A DNA stretch of 64,000 nt, from contig JAFQFH010000021.1 of NCBI GenBank assembly GCA_017398685.1, forward strand, positions 57,337-121,336. Direction: 5' to 3'. This DNA is from Oscillospiraceae bacterium (GTDB lineage: Bacteria; Bacillota; Clostridia; Oscillospirales; Oscillospiraceae). The first letter of the stretch is position 1; each line of letters begins with the position of its first letter. A program made the position numbers and the translations under genes. This document shows, one piece after another, positions 35,426-42,036 of the stretch. The notes under the pieces were generated by a model that was not told where the DNA came from, ran no database searches, and saw nothing but the letters and a program-made list of their open reading frames with translations.

Positions 35426-35452
35426 AAGGCGCAGTTTTTTGCGCTGCGCCTT
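35426..35452 (-). terminator. Hairpin between tRNA-Met and tRNA-Glu
   Basis: AAGGCGCAG and CTGCGCCTT pair around a 9-nt loop and are followed on the minus strand by TTATTT. It may attenuate read-through from tRNA-Met into tRNA-Glu. Confidence 0.65.
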
Positions 35453-35456
35453 CTCA

Positions 35457-35533
35457 TGGTAGCGGCACCTGGATTTGAACCGGGGACACCACGGGTATGA
35501 ACCGAGTGCTCTAGCCAACTGAGCTATGCCGCC
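35457..35533 (-). tRNA. tRNA-Met (CAT), elongator type
   Basis: 77 nt with encoded CCA, acceptor stem GGCGGCA with TGCCGCT, anticodon loop TTCATAC. The sequence resembles the Bacillus elongator tRNA-Met, with a paired first base unlike initiator tRNA. Confidence 0.93.
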
Positions 35534-35560
35534 GTATATGTTCTCTCGAACAGCATATGA

Positions 35561-35589
35561 ATATTAACAGACTTGGCGGCTTTTGTCAA
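35561..35589 (-). promoter_or_regulatory. Promoter of tRNA-Met/tRNA-Glu
   Basis: Minus-strand TTGACA, 17 bp, TAATAT, 28 bp before tRNA-Met. Confidence 0.85.
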
Positions 35590-35638
35590 CTGTATTTTTT
35601 CAAGAAAACAAAATTTTTTGAATTTGAAAAACTGACAC

Positions 35639-35667
35639 TTGAAATCACAATATAAGTGTGCTATATT
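35639..35667 (+). promoter_or_regulatory. Promoter of tRNA-Val
   Basis: TTGAAA, 17 bp, TATATT, 11 bp before the tRNA. Confidence 0.83.
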
Positions 35668-35678
35668 AAACAGGTCAC

Positions 35679-35755
35679 GGAGGGTTAGCTCAGCTGGTTA
35701 GAGCGTCCGCCTCACACGCGGAAGGTCGACGGTTCGAGTCCGCCACTCTCCACCA
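35679..35755 (+). tRNA. tRNA-Val (CAC)
   Basis: 77 nt with encoded CCA. The acceptor stem GGAGGGT pairs with ACTCTCC, the anticodon stem TCCGC/GCGGA encloses CTCACAC (anticodon CAC), and the T-arm has GGTTCGAGTCC. It has its own promoter and terminator. Confidence 0.95.
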
Positions 35756-35757
35756 TA

Positions 35758-35787
35758 AAACAGCACCCCCATCGGGGGTGCTGTTTT
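35758..35787 (+). terminator. Terminator of tRNA-Val
   Basis: CAGCACCCCC and GGGGGTGCTG form a 10-bp stem around ATC, flanked by AAAA and TTTT, starting 3 bp after CCA. Confidence 0.93.
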
Positions 35788-35918
35788 ATGTTATGAGAGT
35801 CGGATGAGAACCGTAGGTGAGTAAGTGAGCTTCCGCGAACGCAAACGAAGTGCTGCGCGAGCGGTTAAAGCGAACTTATGCATGCGAGCGAAGCGAGTCG
35901 TAAGTCCGCCACTGCGTC

Positions 35919-35982
35919 AAAAGAACATCGCAAGGTCGTGTGCCGCCGCAAGCAGCGCCACATCAACCGGCGATGTTCTTTT
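35919..35982 (+). repeat. Perfect 13-bp inverted repeat ending in T-run
   Basis: AAAAGAACATCGC (35919-35931) and GCGATGTTCTTTT (35970-35982) enclose 38 nt. TTCC follows. It could act as a secondary terminator or an RNA hairpin. Confidence 0.85.
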
Positions 35983-35988
35983 TCCTCT

Positions 35989-36023
35989 CCAATTCAAAAC
36001 CGCTTCGCTAGGTTTTGAATTGG
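35989..36023. repeat. Perfect 13-bp hairpin
   Basis: CCAATTCAAAACC and GGTTTTGAATTGG flank a 9-nt GCTTCGCTA loop. Confidence 0.9.
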
Positions 36024-36091
36024 TGTTTGAGGTGCTGTTTTATGTTATGAGAGTCGGACGAGAAGCGTACTTTCTGACAACAGTTGCGCTG

Positions 36092-37279
36092 TCATCCGGC
36101 TTTTCTGGCGGAGAGCCGTTTCATGATAAGCAGCCCGACGATCAGACCGATTGGGAAAATACAGCCTCCCCTAAGGCCCATGCGCAGATTGTTTCCTGAC
36201 ATCTGGGTAATATACCCCACCAGGCTGGGACCAAACGCACCTCCCAGATCTCCGGCCATTGCAAGAAGTGCAAACAATGCCGTTCCTCCCAAGGGCATTC
36301 TTGCCGAGGCAATACTGAGTGTACCCGGCCACATGATGCCCACGGAAAAACCGCAGCTGATGCAGCCCACCAGTCCCCAGACCGGCTCGGATGTCATGGA
36401 GGCCAGTACGTAGCAGAGCAGGCACAGCACACCGGAGTCCAGCATGAAGCCTGTCAGCTCCACTTTCTCGCCATATTTTCCGTAAATCACACGGCTGATG
36501 CCCATGGTGATGGCAAAAAGACAGGGGCCGGTAAGGTCACCCATGGTTTTGCTCAGTCCCAATGCTGATTCCGCATAGGCAGAGGCCCACTGGGACATGG
36601 ACAGCTCCGAGGCTCCCGAGCACGCCATCAGCAAAACTGCCACCCAAAAAAGCGGGGTTTTGCACAACTGACCGATGGACATGCTTTTCCCCTCGCTGAC
36701 CAAGGGTGCAATGGGGCAGCTTATAAAGTTTATTGTATTAAGCAGCGGCACGAGAGCCCAGATGCAGGCAAGAATTTTCCAGTTGCCCACGCCGAAAGCC
36801 GCAAAGAAAAGCGTGGAAAAAAGCACGACACCCACAGAACCCCAGCAGTAAAAAGAATGGAGCAGGCTCATGACGGATTCTTTGTTATCAAAGGGGCAAG
36901 CCTCCACAATGGGGCTGCACAGCACTTCAATCAGTCCGCTGCCAATGGCATATATGATCACGCATACAATAATTCCGATGAATGGATCGGCTGCCAGTTC
37001 GGGCAGAAATGCCATTCCTATCAGCCCAACGCCCGAAGCGATCTGAGAGGCAACAATCGCCCTGCGATAGCCAATTCTGTCAACATAGCGGGCACAAAAA
37101 GCGTCCACGACCAGCTGTGTGAGAAAAAAGGCTGTGGGGATCAATGCAATCCTTCCCAAAGAGATCTCATAGTCATGATGGAAGGTAAGGAACAGCAGCG
37201 GCGCAAAGTTGGCTGTTATGGCCTGTGTGATAAAGCCCAGATAGCAGGCTGTCAATGTCTTGCGGTAGTTTTTTTGCAT
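36092..37279 (-). CDS. Major facilitator superfamily transporter
   Basis: This 395-residue protein has twelve predicted helices. It has the MFS loop 2-3 motif in the form CARYVDRIGYRRAI (about residues 62-75) and a related ISRVIYGKYGEKV in the second half. Glu residues in helices 1-5 hint at a proton-coupled carrier. The family sequence resembles sugar or fucose-permease-like MFS proteins, but the substrate cannot be assigned. TAAGGAG lies 8 bp before the ATG. The neighbour on the other strand is DUF5131, and the corrinoid cluster begins 1.0 kb further on, so a link with it is only possible. Confidence 0.85.
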   Translation of the reverse strand: MQKNYRKTLTACYLGFITQAITANFAPLLFLTFHHDYEISLGRIALIPTAFFLTQLVVDAFCARYVDRIGYRRAIVASQIASGVGLIGMAFLPELAADPFIGIIVCVIIYAIGSGLIEVLCSPIVEACPFDNKESVMSLLHSFYCWGSVGVVLFSTLFFAAFGVGNWKILACIWALVPLLNTINFISCPIAPLVSEGKSMSIGQLCKTPLFWVAVLLMACSGASELSMSQWASAYAESALGLSKTMGDLTGPCLFAITMGISRVIYGKYGEKVELTGFMLDSGVLCLLCYVLASMTSEPVWGLVGCISCGFSVGIMWPGTLSIASARMPLGGTALFALLAMAGDLGGAFGPSLVGYITQMSGNNLRMGLRGGCIFPIGLIVGLLIMKRLSARKAG

Positions 37280-37387
37280 GGTGTGTCTCCTTAGTGATCG
37301 CTTTGCCGGGTGAGTGAGGATTTTGAATTGGCGTGAGTGTTTCTTTATGCTATAATCATCCCATCAGATTTTTCCGGGGTGATACAG

Positions 37388-38098
37388 ATGTCCATGTGGA
37401 ATCCGTGGCGTGGCTGCAAAAAATGCAGCGATGGCTGTCTGCACTGCTATATTCATAAAGGCGATGCCAGACGTAATGTGAACACCGGTGATATAGTAAA
37501 AACCAAGGACTTTTCCAAGCCGGTGGAAAAACTGAAAAACGGCAGCTATAAAATGAAAAGCGGGCTTGTGTACCTGGGCTTTTCCACGGACTTTCTCATT
37601 GAAGAAGCCGATGAATGGCGGGGCGAATGCTGGGCTATGATAAAAGAGCGTCAGGACTGCACCTTTCTTTTCCTTACAAAGCGCATAGAGCGTTTTATGC
37701 ACTGTGTCCCCGCTGACTGGGGTGAGGGCTATGATAACGTTGTGGTCTGCTGCACGGTGGAAAATCAGAAAAACGCAGACAGGAAGCTGGCCGTTTTTCA
37801 AAAGCTGCCCATAAAACACAAATGCATTACCGCCCAGCCCTTGCTTGAAGGGATAGACATTGAACAGTATCTTGACGGTATTGAGCTTGTTGTGGTGGGC
37901 GGGGAGTCCGATGCTCAGGCAAGAGTTCTTGACTACGGCTGGGTTTTGGATATACGCCGCCAGTGCATAAAAAAGAACGTAAATTTTGAGTTCAGGCAGT
38001 GCGGAACGAATTTTATAAAAGACGGCAAACTGTACCGCCTGCAGACAAAGGACCTTTGCAAGCAGGCACGGCTTGCAAACATAAACTACAAAGCATAA
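37388..38098 (+). CDS. DUF5131 (phage Gp37/Gp68-like) family protein
   Basis: This 236-residue protein begins WNPWRGCKKCSDGCLHCY, a Cys-rich block (C-x2-C-x3-C-x2-C) typical of DUF5131/Gp37-Gp68. It continues with FLFLTKRIERF and VVVGGESDAQARVLDY. The family has a radical-SAM-like look in its first cysteines and barrel, but no activity is established. Members occur in phages and scattered on chromosomes, and nothing phage-like is adjacent here. The ATG at 37388 is chosen because GGGGTG precedes it and because the family starts at this Trp-rich motif; the upstream in-frame start at 37337 adds only a hydrophobic non-conserved tail. Confidence 0.85.
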   Translation: MSMWNPWRGCKKCSDGCLHCYIHKGDARRNVNTGDIVKTKDFSKPVEKLKNGSYKMKSGLVYLGFSTDFLIEEADEWRGECWAMIKERQDCTFLFLTKRIERFMHCVPADWGEGYDNVVVCCTVENQKNADRKLAVFQKLPIKHKCITAQPLLEGIDIEQYLDGIELVVVGGESDAQARVLDYGWVLDIRRQCIKKNVNFEFRQCGTNFIKDGKLYRLQTKDLCKQARLANINYKA

Positions 38099-38134
38099 AA
38101 ATACGGTACTCGGTTTTTTCGGGTACCGTATTTT
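38098..38134. terminator. Bidirectional terminator between DUF5131 and the UroD-corrinoid gene
   Basis: AAAATACGGTAC and GTACCGTATTTT pair over 12 bp around a 13-nt loop. A- and T-runs flank the stem. Confidence 0.87.
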
Positions 38135-38144
38135 TATTATATAC

Positions 38145-39863
38145 TCATTTCCCGCTCAGAAGTGCAACCGCGGTGCGTGCAGCCTGGGCCGCATCGTGGG
38201 TATAGGCATCTGCGCCTATTTCATCGCAGTATTCCTGAGTAATGGGAGCGCCGCCTACGAGGATCTTCACCTTGTCGCGGATACCCTCAGCCTCAGCTAC
38301 GGTGACTATACGGCGCATTTCGTTCATGGCAGTGGTCAGAAGAGAGGAACAGGCGATAATATCACAGCCCTCAGTCCTTGCAGTTCTGACAAACTGTTCT
38401 GCGGATACATCCACACCAAGGTCTATAACCTCAAGGCCGCTGCCTTCCATCATTATCCTGACCAAATTCTTGCCGATATCATGCAGGTCGCCCTTCACGG
38501 TTCCAAGGCAGACCTTACCGGCAGCCTTCTGAGTGTCGCTGACAAGCAGGGGTTTGAGAAGCTCGGTGGCTGCATTCATGCAGCGGGCAGCCATCAGAAG
38601 CTCGGGTACGAAAACCTTGCCGTTGGTAAAGTCATCGCCCAGGCGGGTCATGCCGGGTACAAGAGCCTCAGCCAGAATAGTCTGTGCGGAAATGCCGGCA
38701 TCCAGAGCCTCCTGACAGAGAGTGACCAGTTTTTTCTTCTGACCCTTGCAGAGAGCTTCAAGCAGCTTTTCCATACCCTGGGCTTCGGAAGCCTCGACAG
38801 CGGGAGCTGCTGCCTTCTCCGCTCTTGCGCTGCTGCGGCGGCGGACAGGTGCGGCAGACTTTGCACCGCCCATGCGGAGAGTTTTGTTGTAGGCATCGAT
38901 CTCACTGTTGATTATAGGATCGACATGCTTGAATATAGTGCCGCTCATGCCGTAGGTGATACTGGGAATGAAGTGACCGCCGGGGCAGTAGCTCTCCAGT
39001 GCCTGACGCACATAGGGGCGGATTTCCTCCTCGGTGGCATCCGCTCTGTCAATGGCGGCGCCTATACCGCCCATGAGCACCATACGGCCATCCAGCTTCT
39101 GCTGAAGGGCGGGAATGTCGTTTTCGGGCAAAACACCCTGCCACACCTGAATGCCTATCTCCGCCATGTCTTCAACGATGGGAACAAGGTAGGAGTCGGC
39201 ATGGTGCAGAGCGATGCAGCCGCGCTCACGGATGTAGCCGTAGAACTTGCGGTAGGGCTCCTTGAAAAACTCTCTCCACATCTCAGGGCTCATAAAAAGG
39301 GCGTTCTTGGTGCCCCAGTCATCGTGGGAGAAAATCATATCAGGCTTGAAGTTATCTATAAGCAGCTTTGCGTACTTGAGACGGTACTCAAGGATGTAGT
39401 CAATAAGCTCATGCATCTCCTGAGGGTGCTCATAGAGATTGGTGAGGGTGTCCTCAAAGCCCATAAGGAAGTGGCACTGCTCAAAAAGACCGCAGGGCAT
39501 GAACGCGGCGAGAAGCTTGTCGTTGCCTGCCTGCTGCTTTGCCAGACCGCTGAATATCTCCCAGCCGTGGGTGCAGTTGGCCTCAATGTCAGGGGCGTGC
39601 ACATACTCTCTCCAACGGGTAATGTCAGGGCAGACCTTGTTTTCATCGTTGATGATGGGAGTGGCACCGGGATCACCGGCAGGCCATGCGATGAGGGTTC
39701 CCCACTTGTCCGGATGGGTGGCGCCGGGGACGCAGCCATCACGCACGTAGAGCATTACAGGGTCGGGCAGTATCATGTGGATAGCTTCATACTGCACCAG
39801 CTGGCGCTCGGGCTTGCCGTCTCTTTTCAGAGTTTCGAGGAATATTTCTTTAGCGGTTGCCAT
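38145..39863 (-). CDS. UroD-family methyltransferase fused to a corrinoid-binding domain
   Basis: This is a 572-residue fusion. Residues about 1-335 form a UroD/MtaA-type TIM barrel (start KEIFLETLKRDGKPERQLVQY). A basic/Ala linker follows (about 335-360). About 365-440 is the helical cap of a methyltransferase corrinoid protein. About 445-572 is a B12 Rossmann domain with the DLHDIG motif (Asp459, His461, Gly464) that supplies the lower cobalt ligand. Such fused layouts are known from CmuA (chloromethane) but are unusual. The zinc HxC pair of MtaA/CmuA reads HHADS at 220-224, so the methyl donor is unclear. AAGGAG within DUF2284 precedes the start, so the two are coupled. Confidence 0.9.
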   Translation of the reverse strand: MATAKEIFLETLKRDGKPERQLVQYEAIHMILPDPVMLYVRDGCVPGATHPDKWGTLIAWPAGDPGATPIINDENKVCPDITRWREYVHAPDIEANCTHGWEIFSGLAKQQAGNDKLLAAFMPCGLFEQCHFLMGFEDTLTNLYEHPQEMHELIDYILEYRLKYAKLLIDNFKPDMIFSHDDWGTKNALFMSPEMWREFFKEPYRKFYGYIRERGCIALHHADSYLVPIVEDMAEIGIQVWQGVLPENDIPALQQKLDGRMVLMGGIGAAIDRADATEEEIRPYVRQALESYCPGGHFIPSITYGMSGTIFKHVDPIINSEIDAYNKTLRMGGAKSAAPVRRRSSARAEKAAAPAVEASEAQGMEKLLEALCKGQKKKLVTLCQEALDAGISAQTILAEALVPGMTRLGDDFTNGKVFVPELLMAARCMNAATELLKPLLVSDTQKAAGKVCLGTVKGDLHDIGKNLVRIMMEGSGLEVIDLGVDVSAEQFVRTARTEGCDIIACSSLLTTAMNEMRRIVTVAEAEGIRDKVKILVGGAPITQEYCDEIGADAYTHDAAQAARTAVALLSGK

Positions 39864-39867
39864 GGTG

Positions 39868-40416
39868 TTATACTCCTTTTATGTTCAAGTTTGTTAAAAT
39901 ACACGATGAATATGTAATAGTCTTGGGGCCGTAGTAGTATTCAAGGCCGCTTTTTTTGCACACATCGCTGACAAGCAGCCCATAGGCCTCCATGGACGAA
40001 AACATTTTCGCAGGAAAACGACAGGGGCGGGTGGGATAGGTACACTTGCGGCATATGGTACAGGCGCCTGCGGTCAACGGCAGACAATCCCTGTCCAATG
40101 TCCGCACTTGGCGTACAAGAGTTTCAAACTGCTTTTTATGCAGAAGCTGGGTGCGGCCTATGGCCTCCACATCAAAGTCGTCCTCCAGACTGCCGGTGGT
40201 CTGTAAAAGGATACCGTGGGGATAGGCGCTCATACGCTTCTGGCAGTGCTCCGGTGTGCCGCAGGCGGGAGGGCAGCTCCAGGTATGCCCGTAGGCGTGA
40301 CAGCGGTCGGCCCGGCACATATCCCGCACCTCATCCATAGCGAGAACAGCGTCCATATTAAGCTCTGCCACATGGGAAAATCCCGCATCAAAGGCAAGTG
40401 CAACAATGTCCTGCAT
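39868..40416 (-). CDS. DUF2284 cysteine-rich metal-binding protein
   Basis: This 182-residue protein has about a dozen cysteines in clusters: DMCRADRCHAYGHTWSCPP...CGTPEHC and GACTICRKCTYPTRPC, plus a later VCKKSGL. The family is predicted to bind metal or Fe-S centres and is often encoded beside corrinoid methyltransferases, but its role is unknown. The start at 40416 is favoured by AAGGAG 7 bp upstream; an earlier in-frame codon at 40461 adds 15 non-conserved residues. It is the first gene of a unit with the UroD-corrinoid fusion, read divergently from the reactivase. Confidence 0.88.
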   Translation of the reverse strand: MQDIVALAFDAGFSHVAELNMDAVLAMDEVRDMCRADRCHAYGHTWSCPPACGTPEHCQKRMSAYPHGILLQTTGSLEDDFDVEAIGRTQLLHKKQFETLVRQVRTLDRDCLPLTAGACTICRKCTYPTRPCRFPAKMFSSMEAYGLLVSDVCKKSGLEYYYGPKTITYSSCILTNLNIKGV

Positions 40417-40425
40417 ACAAACTCC

Positions 40426-40453
40426 TTGACAAAGAGAGACGAAGGTGTAAAAT
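40426..40453 (+). promoter_or_regulatory. Promoter of the reactivase-homocysteine methyltransferase operon
   Basis: TTGACA, 16 bp, TAAAAT, inside the 66-bp divergent gap. It overlaps the leader of DUF2284 on the other strand. Confidence 0.75.
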
Positions 40454-40482
40454 TTATTCAAACTAAAAATTAATTATAGAAA

Positions 40483-42036
40483 ATGGTGTTGAAAGTGTCA
40501 AGTGTAAAGCTTATTCAAGGGAATTATTTTTCAGAGCTTTCTGCCTGTGACGGGGAAAATCTCATGGATCTGCTGCGCAAAAACGGCTTTGAGCTGACAG
40601 CGCCCTGCGGTGGCAGGGGGCTTTGCGGAAAATGCCTTGTGACCGTCGTAAAAGGCAGCGTGACAACAAAGGTTCTTGCCTGCCGCACAAAGGTGGAGGG
40701 CGACTGTACCGTGCTTCTTCCCGAGGCTTTCCGGGGCGGAGAAATAATGTCTGACACAGTGGACACTGAAATTTCGCTCACACCCCGCTTTGGCTACGGC
40801 GCGGCGGTGGACATTGGGACCACCACTGTCGCCATCAAGCTTTTCGATCTTTCCGACGGGCGGGAGCTTTCCGGCGGCACCGCGTGGAATGCACAGGGCT
40901 CATACGGAGCGGATGTGTTGAGCCGCAGTCAGTATACAGTGGAAAAACCCGGCGGGCTCACCTTGCTTTCACGGCTTATCCGCGACCAGATATCTGACAT
41001 GCTAAAAAAGCTCTGCGCTGAGTGCAAAGTGAACTATGAGGCTGTGACAGAGCTTTACGTTGCGGGAAACACCATCATGCAGCATATTTTTGCATCCCTC
41101 TCCCCTGCCTCCATTGCAGTCGCGCCTTTTGCGCCGCTGAGTCTTTTTGATGATGGGAAGGCCATTGAAGCAGAAGGTAAAACTGTGTATCTTGCCCCCT
41201 GTGTGGCAGGCTATGTGGGCGGAGATATCACCGCCGGACTTCTGGCAACGGACATTGCAAAAAAGCACAGGAAAGCCCTTTTTCTTGATGTGGGCACCAA
41301 CGGTGAGATGGCTCTGGGCGGTCGTGACGGTTTTTTGAGCTGTGCTGTGGCCTGCGGGCCGGCCTTTGAGGGCGCGGGCATAAGCTGCGGCATGGCCAGC
41401 ACCCCCGGTGCAATAAGCCACGTTGACTTTGAAGATGGGGAATTTAAATTTCAGGTCATCGGCGGTGGGGAGCCAAAAGGTATATGTGGCTCCGGGCTTA
41501 TTGACCTTATGGCAGTGCTGCTGCGACTTGGTCTTGTGGACGAAAGCGGATTGCTTTTGCCGCCGGATGATGCGCCGGCAGGCTTTGAGCGCTGGCTGGA
41601 TGAGGACGAGAACGGCAACGGCCTTCTTTTTCTGACAGACGATGACTCGGTATACTTTACAGCCGCCGATGTAAGGCAGCTGCAGCTTGCAAAGGCTGCC
41701 GTGGCGGCGGGCATAAGCGTGCTTATGAAGGCCACGGAGACAGACTTTGATGAAATAGAAGCGCTGTATCTGGCCGGGGGCTTCGGCACCCATATGAGAG
41801 CGGACAGCGCAGTTACTATGGGCATGCTGCCCAGGGCGCTGCTGGGCAAGATTATCAGCGTGGGCAACAGCTCCCTTGCCGGTGCGCAGCAGGCGCTATT
41901 GAGCCTTGAACGGCGCAAAGAGCTTGAGGATGTACAAAAAATGTGTGACTATCTTGAGCTTTCCGGCAACCCACTTTTCAATGAATTTTACCCTGCACAT
42001 ATGAGCTTTGACGAGGAGGATACGGAATGGAACTGA
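40483..42036 (+). CDS. Corrinoid protein reactivating ASKHA ATPase with N-terminal 2Fe-2S domain (RACo/RamA-like)
   Basis: This 517-residue protein resembles the reductive activators of corrinoid proteins (RACo, AcsV, DUF4445). An N-terminal ferredoxin-like domain has cysteines 42, 48, 51 and 67 (C-x5-C-x2-C-x15-C) for a 2Fe-2S cluster. The ASKHA ATPase region starts near YGAAVDIGTTTVAIKLFDL. It also has LDVGTNGEMAL, GICGSGLIDL and YLAGGFGTHM motifs. Such proteins use ATP to reduce Co(II) corrinoid back to active Co(I). The ribosome site is poor, and a GTG a few codons on may be used. It overlaps the homocysteine methyltransferase by 10 bp. Confidence 0.9.
   Translation: MVLKVSSVKLIQGNYFSELSACDGENLMDLLRKNGFELTAPCGGRGLCGKCLVTVVKGSVTTKVLACRTKVEGDCTVLLPEAFRGGEIMSDTVDTEISLTPRFGYGAAVDIGTTTVAIKLFDLSDGRELSGGTAWNAQGSYGADVLSRSQYTVEKPGGLTLLSRLIRDQISDMLKKLCAECKVNYEAVTELYVAGNTIMQHIFASLSPASIAVAPFAPLSLFDDGKAIEAEGKTVYLAPCVAGYVGGDITAGLLATDIAKKHRKALFLDVGTNGEMALGGRDGFLSCAVACGPAFEGAGISCGMASTPGAISHVDFEDGEFKFQVIGGGEPKGICGSGLIDLMAVLLRLGLVDESGLLLPPDDAPAGFERWLDEDENGNGLLFLTDDDSVYFTAADVRQLQLAKAAVAAGISVLMKATETDFDEIEALYLAGGFGTHMRADSAVTMGMLPRALLGKIISVGNSSLAGAQQALLSLERRKELEDVQKMCDYLELSGNPLFNEFYPAHMSFDEEDTEWN

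Larger units (their letters stand above)
35777..36069. repeat. Direct repeats enclosing a hairpin-rich segment downstream of tRNA-Val
   Basis: A 39-bp segment at 35777-35815 recurs at 36031-36069 with two mismatches. It begins GGTGCTGTTTTATG and ends with CGTA. The 215 bp between hold two perfect 13-bp hairpins: 35919-35931 with 35970-35982, and 35989-36001 with 36011-36023. There is also a GCGAGCGAAGCGAG motif and a TAAGTCCGCCACT segment that echoes the tRNA-Val 3' region. I see no open reading frame worth calling in 35756-36091. Confidence 0.85.

Noticed and set aside
35816-36030. A small CRISPR-like array in the hairpin-rich segment
   Set aside because: There are only two copies of the direct repeat, with a spacer of over 200 bp, and no cas genes.
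38196-39917. Plus-strand open frame of about 570 codons opposite the UroD-corrinoid gene
   Set aside because: The minus-strand frame has a complete domain order and a ribosome site; the antisense frame has neither.
40417-40482. Possible cobalamin or SAM riboswitch controlling the corrinoid locus
   Set aside because: The divergent gap is only 66 bp, too short for either aptamer, and no conserved riboswitch core was seen.
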